Assembly: GCA_022711755.1 (NCBI GenBank) | Contig: JAKLEA010000004.1 | Coordinates: 186,001-250,000, forward strand | Length of the DNA: 64,000 nucleotides | Source: Planctomycetota bacterium | GTDB taxonomy: Bacteria > Planctomycetota > Brocadiia > SM23-32 > JAKLEA01 | Reading direction: 5' to 3' | In this document: one piece after another, positions 46,384-53,644 of the stretch | Position numbering within the stretch: the first letter of the stretch is position 1 | How the letters are laid out: each line of letters opens with the position of its first letter | Position numbers and translations under genes: made by a program | Notes under the pieces: generated by a model | Told to the model about the DNA's origin: nothing | The model's input: the letters and a program-made list of their open reading frames with translations, nothing else | Databases searched by the model: none

Positions 46384-47091
46384 ATGGTCTCAACCGCCCC
46401 GGACAGGAAACCGCCTCTTATCGGCTCGCTCAACGAGAGCGCCCTCCACGCGGCGATCAAGCAATGGTACGCCCGTCCCGGCGACGCGCTGGAAGGCGTC
46501 GTTGACGGCTGCGTCATTGACCTTATCCGGGGCGATCTGCTCGTGGAGGTTCAGACCGGCAACTTCGCGTCCATCCGCGACAAGGTCCGCCGCCTCTGCG
46601 CGCGCCGCAAGGTCCGCGTCGTCTACCCCATTCCGGCGGTCAAGTGGATCGTGACGCTCTCCGGCGATCGTCAAACGGTTCTGCGCAGGCGCAAGTCCCC
46701 GAAATGCGGGAGCGTTCTGGATGTTTTCAACGAAATGATGCGGATGCCGGACATGGCCAACTGCGCGAATTTTTCGCTCGAAGCCCTGCTGATCGTCGTG
46801 GAGGAAGTCCGCTGCGACGATGGGGCGGGAAGTTGGCGCCGCAGAGGGATCAGCATCGTTGACCGGCGATTGCTTGAGGTTCAGGGGAGCGCGGTTTTCG
46901 GCAATCGCGGGGATTATCTGCGCTGCCTGCCGGATGACATGCCACGCCCCTTCACCAGCGCAAATCTATCGTCGCTTCTGGGCATCCCCGAATATCGCGC
47001 GCGGCGCATCGCCTACACGCTCAGGAAGATGGGCGCGATTGTGATCGTCGGCAAGGAGGGGAACAGACTGGTCCATGATCTGGCGACATGA
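46384..47091 (+). CDS. Conserved nuclease-like protein of unknown function
   Basis: The protein has 235 residues from ATG 46384; the frame is open further upstream but there it only translates a palindromic repeat. The N-terminal half reads like a PD-(D/E)XK core: helix SLNESALHAAIKQWY, Asp in EGVVDGCVIDLIRG, and strand DLLVEVQTGNF with E-x-Q in place of E-x-K. RRLCARRKVRVVYPI follows. The C-terminal half (about 110-235) looks like two winged-helix units (FSLEALLIVVEEVR, RRRGISIVDRRLLEV, YRARRIAYTLRKMGAI). I believe this is a widespread uncharacterised family (possibly DUF8091) but cannot verify the number. No partner gene is nearby, so it is an orphan. DNA or RNA cleavage is inferred. Confidence 0.75.
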   Translation: MVSTAPDRKPPLIGSLNESALHAAIKQWYARPGDALEGVVDGCVIDLIRGDLLVEVQTGNFASIRDKVRRLCARRKVRVVYPIPAVKWIVTLSGDRQTVLRRRKSPKCGSVLDVFNEMMRMPDMANCANFSLEALLIVVEEVRCDDGAGSWRRRGISIVDRRLLEVQGSAVFGNRGDYLRCLPDDMPRPFTSANLSSLLGIPEYRARRIAYTLRKMGAIVIVGKEGNRLVHDLAT

Positions 47092-47211
47092 GATTAGCAC
47101 AGGTTGCCGCTCACAGCAAATATGAGCCGGCGAGATGTACCATTATATATAGGCGCCAATGCCGTAATGCGCGTTCGGGGCGAGGCTTAATGAGGCATTT
47201 TCCGGGGGGGA

Positions 47212-48450
47212 TCAATAGTAGCGATTGATCACTCTTTGCGCCGTGTCCGCCCACTGAGCCAGGTTTTCAGGCCTGTTTGCGATGGTGCTGATGTCCTTCA
47301 GGACGAACTCGCACGGCGTGCCGTGACGCATGCATGCCTCGATATAACCGGCAATCTCCCGCTCAACCGGCGCGGGATCGAAGGTCGGCAAGCCTACAAA
47401 GGCGGGATTGGGCTTCGCGGCCATCACGAAGTCCCCGCCCATCTGTTCCGCCGCGCGTTCTGGATTCGCCCAGGGCGTTATGGAGATTTTTCTTAGGTTT
47501 TTGAATCGCTTGCGCAAGAGGTCAATCTTCGCGTCCATCGGCTCGCAACATCCGTAATAGAGCAGGCCGCACTGCCCAAAGAGTTTCTCGTTGTATGCCA
47601 GATCGAATTCATCGTGCATGGCGGGGGAAACCGCGCCGAAAATCTGCGCCGCGCACCGCCCCCAGACGTCCCTGGCCCTTGCCTTCCCGGAGAAATCGGC
47701 GGCGGGCAGATCTCTGGACAGGCCGACGGTGCAGTGCAGAAGCGTCACATTCGAATCAAGGGCATCGAGCGCCTCCAGTTGCCTGAATGTTGCCTGCGCG
47801 ATATCCAGGAATCGCTGCGCCGTTCGATGCATGAAGTCGGGGCGCAAGGCAAGATCGGTCAGCAGGTTATCCACGCCCCTGAACACGGAAATCTGGTCCC
47901 AGATGCTGTAATGCAGCGCTGTGCCGCCAAGCTCAACGGGCATTAGTCCGTCGAAGACCTCGCCTGCCATCGCCACGGCTCTTTCAGTTCCCTCCTTATC
48001 ATAAGAAAGTTCTGGAATCCGCAGCTTCGCCAGGTCCTCGTCAGTCTTCAGCACGTCTTTGTATTGATGAGCGGCGATATACGCGCCCGTGTCGCCCTTG
48101 ATCTGTATTTCGTCCACCTGAACGCCGATGCCGGTGGAGCGAATCTTTTTTCCGACGCGTAAGGCGGGGGGAACCAATAGGTCAACCTGGAAATGCTCCC
48201 ACTGATACAGAGTCTGCCTGATGTGGGTTTCGATCCAGCCGAACTCGCCGGCGCACGTATTCTTCAATGAGTCATCCCTGATCTCGCCCCACGGGATTTC
48301 CGATATCAATACGACCGGGCGGACCTGCTTCAGGTTGTTGGTCTGATAGTAGCGTTCGATGCGCTCCTTCTGCGCGTCCAGATGGGCTATCTCGCTGTAA
48401 CGTTCGGCTAATGACCTCAGTGTAATCAGGTCCTGTTTGAGCATACTCAT
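47212..48450 (-). CDS. Uroporphyrinogen decarboxylase-family protein
   Basis: This 412-residue cytoplasmic protein has the URO-D/MtaA-type TIM barrel. It is recognised from VDLLVPPALRVGKKIRS, MPVELGGTALHYSIWDQISV, DEFDLAYNEKLFGQCGLLYY-type ordering, YYGCCEPMDAK and RKISITPWANPERAAEQMGG. The true URO-D active-site Asp/Tyr signature (PxWxMRQAGR) is missing. It more likely belongs with the corrinoid methyltransferase-like branch, where a Cys pair such as GCCEP could bind zinc. No corrinoid protein gene is nearby. A very strong AAAGGAGG precedes the ATG. Many PVC genomes carry expanded sets of this family of unknown role. Confidence 0.82.
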   Translation of the reverse strand: MSMLKQDLITLRSLAERYSEIAHLDAQKERIERYYQTNNLKQVRPVVLISEIPWGEIRDDSLKNTCAGEFGWIETHIRQTLYQWEHFQVDLLVPPALRVGKKIRSTGIGVQVDEIQIKGDTGAYIAAHQYKDVLKTDEDLAKLRIPELSYDKEGTERAVAMAGEVFDGLMPVELGGTALHYSIWDQISVFRGVDNLLTDLALRPDFMHRTAQRFLDIAQATFRQLEALDALDSNVTLLHCTVGLSRDLPAADFSGKARARDVWGRCAAQIFGAVSPAMHDEFDLAYNEKLFGQCGLLYYGCCEPMDAKIDLLRKRFKNLRKISITPWANPERAAEQMGGDFVMAAKPNPAFVGLPTFDPAPVEREIAGYIEACMRHGTPCEFVLKDISTIANRPENLAQWADTAQRVINRYY

Positions 48451-48655
48451 GCAGGCCTCCTTTGATCCGGTTGAAGACGGATTGTAAAGTCGGAGAACAA
48501 TCGCGGCAGACTGCGGACGGGGAGTCGTCGCTTTGGGTGATAATGTTCCGCTTCGCGGCGGGTGTCAAGCTCTCCTTTCACAGGGATGCTTGCCCCTGTT
48601 CTCCCCGCCTGAATCTCCCTGTTTTCGTGATAAGCGCGAAAATCAGGCCCGGCGC

Positions 48656-51253
48656 TCAGGACGTCCTGACCATGCTGATTGCGCCGGTTCTGCACCGCGC
48701 GCAGCACCACCCGCAGCCGTCGCACTTCTCCGGATCAATCCTGTATTCCGCCCCCTCGCGGATCACCGCGTCATAGATGCAGACGCGGCTGCAAAGCCCG
48801 CACCCGACCCCGCACCCGCACGCCAGGCAGCGCTCCGCCTCCCGGACCGCAGCTTCCTCGTCCATGTCTTCCTCGATCATTCCGAAATCACGCCGTCTGG
48901 TATCGGAGGCGCGTCTCGCAGCCTCCTCGCGCGATTTCAGGGGATCGTCAGTGTGGCGCGACAGTACCTGGCGTTTGTCAACCTCCTCCCATTCGGGTAG
49001 CAGACGTCCCGCCGAGGCGCATTCGCCATGCGCAAGGTAGTAGTCCAGATACGCCGCCACCCGCCTGGCGTGGCCGATGGCGGATATGACTGACGCCTGC
49101 TCCCCGGCAGCGTCCCCCGCCGCGAAGACGCCTCTGACCGAGGTCATGCCGGTCATCGGATCAACCGTTATCGAGCCGTCACCCGCGCATATGACGCCGG
49201 CCTTTCCCGCCGTGTCCGGCTCTACGGACTGGCTGACTGCGGCGATGATCATGTCAGCCGGAAGCTCAAATGTCGCTTCCTGGAGGAGTTTCGGTTTTCT
49301 CCGTCCGTCTTCGCCCTTCGCGTCAAGATACCCCCCCGTGCATCGGATTCCGCTCAATCGCCCGCCGTCGCGCATGATCTCCACCGGCGTCACGAGATAT
49401 AGAATCCTGACTCCCTCCTCTTCGGCTTCGACAACTTCGCCCTTGTCCGCCGGCATTTCATCCTTCGTGCGGCGATACAGGAGATAGACCTCCGATGCGC
49501 CGTTCCTGACCGCGCACCGGGCGGCGTCCAGCGCCGTGTCCCCCCCGCCGATGACGACTATTCTGCGGGACGCGCTCATCGCCTCCCGCATGTTCGCCCT
49601 GCGGAGGTACTCGATTGCGTTGACCACGCCCGGGCCTTCCTCGCCCGGAATGCCCAGCGCCGCGCCGCGCCACTTGCCGACGGCGATTGCGACGGCGTCG
49701 TAGCCTTCGGATTTCAGAGATTCGATCGTCACTTCCCGCCCGAACGCCACGCCGCACCGGATGTCCGCCCCCATCGCGCGGACGTATTCGATGTCCTCGT
49801 CCAGTATCTCCCTGGGCAGGCGATACGATGGGATTCCGTAGCGAAGCATCCCGCCCGGCTGCGGCATACGGTCAAAGACGGTCGCCTTATGCCCTTTTCT
49901 CAGAAGATCGTGCGCCAGCGTCAGTCCGGCCGGGCCGGCGCCGATTATGGCGACCTTTTTTCCGGTCTTCCCCGCCGACGTGTTGCTCGCCTCCTCGATC
50001 AGGGGGCGGTTCTTCCGGCCCCAGGAACACAGGAAGCGCTTTATCCCCCTGATGTTGACCGGGGCGTCCATCGCGCCGCGGGTGCAGGCATCTTCGCATG
50101 GATGGTAACAGACGTAGCCGCAAACGCTCTGGAACGGGTTGGCGGACCTGACCATGTCAAGCGCCTCGCTGAAACGCCGTTCCGCGGTCAACCTTATGTA
50201 TGCCTGCGCGGGCACGCTCGCCGGACACGTCGCCCTGCACGGGGCGTATTTCGAGACGCCGGCAATCTCGGCGCGGTAGAGCTTCCGCCTGTCCACATCG
50301 TTCGTCCCGACTATCTTTCCGGCGGCCTTGCCCCGGAAGTCGTCAATGCTCGCATATCCCTTCTCATCCATCCAAGCATCCAGTCCCTCCAGCAGGTCCC
50401 TGATGACCTCGTACCCGTTCATGTATATGGCGGTGCAGACCTGGACTGCGTTGGCTCCGACGAGGAAATATTTGACAAGGTCTTCCCACGAGGTGACGCC
50501 GCCGCTTCCGGCTATATCAATTCTGATTTCCTTCCGGACCTGGCTGATCCAGCGAAGCGGGTACTGTATGGCCCAAGGGCCGCCGTGCCCGGCGTATCCA
50601 CCGTGCAGGACGGGGCGCTCCGACTCGATGTCCAAGTCAAGCCCGGTCATCCGGTTGAAGATCGTCACGCCCTGGACTCCGATCTCCTCAAGCCCCCGGG
50701 CGACTGCGCCGGGGGCGGTGAGCATCGGGCTGATTTTGGCGACGATGGGGCACGTCACAGCAGCGCGCACAAGGCGGACAACGTGAAAGATGGCTTCCTC
50801 GACCGGACCGCCCCGGAAGGTTATGCTTCCATGCGGGCAAGAGGTGTTCATTTCAATGCCGTCGGCCCCAGCCGTCGCGACCTTTTTTGCGGCTTCCACC
50901 CAGCCGTCGTCGGTTATGCAGTTTATCGAGGGGAATATCTTCAGATCGGGCAGAGCCAGCTTCGCCGCGGCAACCTCCGCGGAGTATCTGTCAATGTCCC
51001 ATTCGCTTGCCTGCTCGTAGGACATCATGGAGAATGTTTTGTCGCTCCCTGCGTCGTGTTTAATCATGTGGAAGCGCGGGGTGGGCGATTTACGGCTGAT
51101 TTCCTCCTCAAAGTAGGACTTCATGATGACTGCGCCAGCCCCGTTCTCATAACACTTGCGCATCCTCGTCACGGTTTCGGTGATGCCCGCCGAGGAGACG
51201 ATGATGGGGGAGCGCAGGAGCATCCCGCAGAATCGGACGCGCATGTCAGCCAT
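48656..51253 (-). CDS. Dihydropyrimidine dehydrogenase-like iron-sulfur flavoprotein with rearranged domains
   Basis: The 865-residue protein first has a PreA/dihydroorotate-dehydrogenase-like FMN barrel (1-300: INCITDDGW, GIEMNTSCPHG, IAGSGGVTSWEDLVKYFLVG). A GltD-type cluster-binding domain follows (about 330-425: CRATCPASVPAQ, CGYVCYHPCEDACTRG), then FAD and NAD(P) sites (VAIIGAGPAGLTLAHDL near 433; VVIGGGDTALDAARCA). Two ferredoxin-type clusters sit at the C-terminus (CLACGCGVGCGLCSRVC, CDGCGWCCARC). Animal DPD and bacterial PreT-PreA have the reductase part before the barrel; here the barrel comes first. The LACG active-site cysteine is not seen after SCPHG. Pyrimidine reduction is therefore doubtful. 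GGAGG precedes the ATG. Confidence 0.88.
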   Translation of the reverse strand: MADMRVRFCGMLLRSPIIVSSAGITETVTRMRKCYENGAGAVIMKSYFEEEISRKSPTPRFHMIKHDAGSDKTFSMMSYEQASEWDIDRYSAEVAAAKLALPDLKIFPSINCITDDGWVEAAKKVATAGADGIEMNTSCPHGSITFRGGPVEEAIFHVVRLVRAAVTCPIVAKISPMLTAPGAVARGLEEIGVQGVTIFNRMTGLDLDIESERPVLHGGYAGHGGPWAIQYPLRWISQVRKEIRIDIAGSGGVTSWEDLVKYFLVGANAVQVCTAIYMNGYEVIRDLLEGLDAWMDEKGYASIDDFRGKAAGKIVGTNDVDRRKLYRAEIAGVSKYAPCRATCPASVPAQAYIRLTAERRFSEALDMVRSANPFQSVCGYVCYHPCEDACTRGAMDAPVNIRGIKRFLCSWGRKNRPLIEEASNTSAGKTGKKVAIIGAGPAGLTLAHDLLRKGHKATVFDRMPQPGGMLRYGIPSYRLPREILDEDIEYVRAMGADIRCGVAFGREVTIESLKSEGYDAVAIAVGKWRGAALGIPGEEGPGVVNAIEYLRRANMREAMSASRRIVVIGGGDTALDAARCAVRNGASEVYLLYRRTKDEMPADKGEVVEAEEEGVRILYLVTPVEIMRDGGRLSGIRCTGGYLDAKGEDGRRKPKLLQEATFELPADMIIAAVSQSVEPDTAGKAGVICAGDGSITVDPMTGMTSVRGVFAAGDAAGEQASVISAIGHARRVAAYLDYYLAHGECASAGRLLPEWEEVDKRQVLSRHTDDPLKSREEAARRASDTRRRDFGMIEEDMDEEAAVREAERCLACGCGVGCGLCSRVCIYDAVIREGAEYRIDPEKCDGCGWCCARCRTGAISMVRTS

Positions 51254-51333
51254 TTTTAATTACCTCCAATGCCCAAGTTCGATTTCTGATGCCTTTGAGC
51301 AACGATTCGAGGTTCCATTGTGTTGTCAGGGTA

Positions 51334-51363
51334 CTTATACTGCCGGTTTGCCCGCCAAGTCAA
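51334..51363 (-). promoter_or_regulatory. Promoter of the DPD-like gene
   Basis: Minus strand: TTGACT (51358-51363), 18 bases, TATAAG (51334-51339); five of six in both boxes. The leader is about 75 bases and ends in GGAGGTAATTAAAA before the ATG. Confidence 0.55.
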
Positions 51364-51582
51364 TAAACCGCTACGCCTTTATCATTATGATGCCGCGTGT
51401 GTCTCAAATCCGGCATATGCCAAGTGTAACAAAATGAGCCACGGAAACAGCCGCGCGGGGCCTCTGCGTTCCAAAACCGGACAGTTTGAAAGATGTGCGA
51501 TTGTGTCTCATCACGTCATGATTCGTTGCATGGCATTGTCCATCAATGTGATATGACATTCTATGAATTCCATGTGGCGCAC

Positions 51583-51598
51583 TGGCACGGGGTTTGCT
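51583..51598 (+). promoter_or_regulatory. Sigma-54 (RpoN) promoter of the Flp pilin gene
   Basis: TGGCACGGGGTTTGCT fits the consensus TGGCACG-N4-TTGCW at every defined position, with GG (51584-51585) and GC (51596-51597) 10 bases apart as required. The start would be near 51610, 64 bases before the ATG with its AAGGAGG. The 320 bases upstream have no gene and hold two copies of GTGTCTCA (51399-51406, 51503-51510), possible sites for an enhancer-binding activator. Confidence 0.75.
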
Positions 51599-51672
51599 CT
51601 TTCTTCTATCAGTTTTTCTCAATGTAGAGTAAAACCCGGTTTCAAGGTCAAGTTTCTGAAGGAGGACGAGAG

Positions 51673-51816
51673 ATGAAGAAGAGCAAAGGTCAAAGCCTGG
51701 TTGAGTACGCCCTGATTCTGGCGCTGGTCGCCATCGTCGTCATCGCTGCCCTGAGGGCGGTCGGTGAGAGGGCAAACGGAACGATGACGTCGGTTTCTGA
51801 AAACCTGCCGTCGTAG
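51673..51816 (+). CDS. Flp/Fap-type pilin subunit
   Basis: This 47-residue small pilin reads MKKSKGQSLVEYALILALVA in its first 20 residues, then a short helix and a polar tail ending ENLPS. It has the Flp signature: a basic leader, cleavage after Gly6, Glu five residues into the mature protein (VEYAL), and one hydrophobic helix. It would polymerise into a Tad/Flp pilus for adhesion. AAGGAGG stands 7 bases before the ATG. Tad machinery genes and the prepilin peptidase are not in the window. Expression should depend on RpoN. Confidence 0.88.
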   Translation: MKKSKGQSLVEYALILALVAIVVIAALRAVGERANGTMTSVSENLPS

Positions 51817-51828
51817 TTCTGCCGGAAT

Positions 51829-51877
51829 GGAAATCCGCGCTTTGTCTACACGGCCAAGCGCGGATTTCCTTTAGCGC
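51829..51877 (+). terminator. Strong hairpin between the two pilin genes
   Basis: A perfect 14-bp stem GGAAATCCGCGCTT/AAGCGCGGATTTCC (51829-51842 with 51856-51869), 13-base loop, then TTTAGCG. It would end most pilin transcripts or protect their 3' end, so the first pilin is probably made in excess of the second. Confidence 0.6.
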
Positions 51878-51964
51878 ACCACGTCGAAGTCGGGTGGTGG
51901 CGGAATCGAGATTCCGCAGCGGCTAAGTAACAGTCAAAGACGGGAACTGTGGTCCGGGTGCGTC

Positions 51965-52132
51965 ATGAGAAAGCTTGCCAGACAAACGGAGAAAGGTCAG
52001 GGTCTGGTGGAATATGCCCTGTGCCTTATCATCGTGATGGTGGTTCTGATCGGAGCCACCAGCGCGATTGGCGAGTGGACGAAGGGCCCCTTTGAGAAAA
52101 CCAGCGAGCAAGGTTTTGAGGGGGGCTCATGA
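51965..52132 (+). CDS. Second Flp/Fap-type pilin-like protein
   Basis: The 55-residue protein has a longer leader (MRKLARQTEKGQGLVEYALC), the same G-Q-x-LVEYAL cleavage region, a hydrophobic helix (LIIVMVVLIGATSAIG) and a charged tail (WTKGPFEKTSEQGFEGGS) unlike the first pilin. No good ribosome site is visible before the ATG, so output should be low. It may be a minor subunit. A REP-like sequence (GGCTCATGATGAGCC) overlaps its stop, and a strong terminator follows at 52215. Confidence 0.8.
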   Translation: MRKLARQTEKGQGLVEYALCLIIVMVVLIGATSAIGEWTKGPFEKTSEQGFEGGS

Positions 52133-52214
52133 TGAGCCTGTCGTACCGGCAGGGCGGGGGCTGACCGCGCCTTGGCTGTTCGTCTTAGACGAACCGACTT
52201 CGACATAAAAATAG

Positions 52215-52250
52215 AGAGGGACATTCAGAAACTGAATGTCCCTCTTTTCT
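52215..52250 (+). terminator. Rho-independent terminator after the pilin genes
   Basis: A perfect 14-bp stem AGAGGGACATTCAG/CTGAATGTCCCTCT with an AAA loop (52215-52228, 52232-52245), then TTTTCTTT. It closes the pilin unit directly in front of eda, so eda must start in the 20 bases after it or be reached by read-through. Confidence 0.8.
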
Positions 52251-52270
52251 TTGAGACCATAATAAAAAAA

Positions 52271-52918
52271 ATGCCAAAGTTTCCGAAAGACATCATCACA
52301 GGCACAGGTCTGGTCTCCGTAATCCGCGCCAAGGACTCTTCTCAACTCGTTGACGTCGCCCTCGCCCTGCACAAGGGAGGCTGCAAAGCCATTGAACTGA
52401 CCATGACCACTCCCAACGCGCTCAGCGTTCTGGAGAAGACAATATCAAAGCTCCCGTCCGACGAGGTGACTCTCGGCGTGGGAACCGTGCTTGACCCGGA
52501 AACCGCGCGCGCCGCTATCCTTTCAGGCGCGGACTTCATCGTCTCCCCGACACTGAACGTCAAGGTCATCGAGCTTTGCAGGCGGTACAGCAAAGTGGTC
52601 GTCCCTGGAGCGTTCAGCCCAACAGAAATCCTAACCGCATGGGAAGCCGGCGCCGATTTTGTGAAACTTTTCCCCGCCACGGCGGTTGGTCCGGGATATA
52701 TCCAGGATATTCACGGTCCTCTACCCCAGATAAAGATCATACCCACCGGCGGGGTGGACGTTGATAATGCGGCCGACTTCATCAAGGCCGGAGCTGAGGC
52801 GGTGGCGGCGGGCAGCAGCCTGGTCAAGAAAAGTTTCCTGGCTTCCGGGGATATGGACGGCATCGCCGCCCTTGCAGCCCAGTTCATCCGGAATATCCAG
52901 ACGGCAAGACAAAAATAA
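52271..52918 (+). CDS. eda: 2-dehydro-3-deoxy-phosphogluconate (KDPG) aldolase
   Basis: This 215-residue class I aldolase splits KDPG (or KDPGal) into pyruvate and glyceraldehyde 3-phosphate. Schiff-base Lys132 lies in FVKLFPATAVGPGY and Glu42 in AIELTMTT; IIPTGGVDVDNAADFIKAGA is the phosphate-binding end. Length and spacing match the E. coli enzyme. ATG 52271 follows an A-run with no Shine-Dalgarno sequence, and an upstream extension would run through a terminator hairpin, so this start is preferred. It links the sugar acids made by the oxidoreductases to central metabolism. It is convergent with bioY, five bases apart. Confidence 0.95.
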   Translation: MPKFPKDIITGTGLVSVIRAKDSSQLVDVALALHKGGCKAIELTMTTPNALSVLEKTISKLPSDEVTLGVGTVLDPETARAAILSGADFIVSPTLNVKVIELCRRYSKVVVPGAFSPTEILTAWEAGADFVKLFPATAVGPGYIQDIHGPLPQIKIIPTGGVDVDNAADFIKAGAEAVAAGSSLVKKSFLASGDMDGIAALAAQFIRNIQTARQK

Positions 52919-52923
52919 TCGGA

Positions 52924-53529
52924 TCACCCGCCGTGATTCCCTTGCGCGTCAGGGACAAGGTTAAATCTCTCAATAATCATCAATGCCATGACTGCCTTCA
53001 ACAAATCGAAAGGCAGGAACGGCAAAGAACCGATCTTGATGGCGCTTGTTATCCCCATCCCCGTTACGATGGACAGATGCATTGTCCCGAATGCGTGAAT
53101 GACGATTATGCCCGCAGTCAGCGCCGCCATTTTCCCTACCCTGGTTCCACCCATTCCCGCAGAATGCAGCGCGGCCCCCGTCAGCCATGACGCGGCCGCA
53201 AATCCGATCAGGTAGCCGCCTGTCGGCCCCATGATGTACCAGAATCCGCCCGGCCCGAACGCAAACAGCGGAACGCCCATGCATCCCAGCGCCAGATAGG
53301 CGATCTGACCCGCAAGCGCCGGCCCAGGCCCAAGCCACGCGCCGCCAAGCAGGACGAAAAATACCTGAAAGGTCAGCGGCACAGGCTGCAGGGGGATACT
53401 CAACCTTGCCCCGCCGGCCATGAGACCGATCAGCGCGACGATTTTGAATCCGATACGGCCGGCATAGGCAATACGGTCTTCTTTCGGCGCCGGGATGACG
53501 TCTGTGCGTGTTTTCTGTATTCTGGCCAT
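52924..53529 (-). CDS. bioY: Biotin transporter substrate-binding subunit BioY
   Basis: This 201-residue ECF-type S component in the inner membrane binds biotin for uptake. Family landmarks are IGLMAGGARLSIPLQPVPLT, FQVFFVLLGGAWLGPGPALA, GCMGVPLFAFGPGGFWYIMG and PTGGYLIGFAAASWLTG, with six hydrophobic segments. ATG 53529 is used because the -10 box and start point lie at 53575-53587, which excludes the longer frame. No ECF ATPase or BioN gene is adjacent, as is common for BioY. Control by a biotin-sensing repressor is suggested by the palindrome at 53561-53583. Confidence 0.93.
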   Translation of the reverse strand: MARIQKTRTDVIPAPKEDRIAYAGRIGFKIVALIGLMAGGARLSIPLQPVPLTFQVFFVLLGGAWLGPGPALAGQIAYLALGCMGVPLFAFGPGGFWYIMGPTGGYLIGFAAASWLTGAALHSAGMGGTRVGKMAALTAGIIVIHAFGTMHLSIVTGMGITSAIKIGSLPFLPFDLLKAVMALMIIERFNLVPDAQGNHGG

Positions 53530-53560
53530 AATTTCCACCGGCAGGCGTAACTTACAGCAA

Positions 53561-53583
53561 ATCAGGTTTTCCTTGAACCTGAT
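53561..53583 (-). promoter_or_regulatory. Operator-like palindrome at bioY
   Basis: ATCAGGTT-N7-AACCTGAT is a perfect 8-bp inverted repeat that touches the -10 box and covers the predicted start point. Its wording differs from the BirA operator (TTGTAAACC-type arms) and from the BioR site. A repressor site is inferred. Confidence 0.45.
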
Positions 53584-53610
53584 ATTAGACCGGGACTTGC
53601 GGGCTGTCAA
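53582..53610 (-). promoter_or_regulatory. Promoter of bioY
   Basis: Minus strand: TTGACA (53605-53610), 17 bases, TAATAT (53582-53587, four of six). The predicted leader is about 46 bases. Confidence 0.55.
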
Positions 53611-53644
53611 GCTGGGGAAGGCGTCAATGCCGTCCGCATTCGGC

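Noticed and set aside
49889..51259. A 456-codon open frame antisense to the DPD-like gene
   Set aside because: Composition is typical of antisense reading and it has no family motif, while the opposite strand encodes clear flavin and iron-sulfur motifs.
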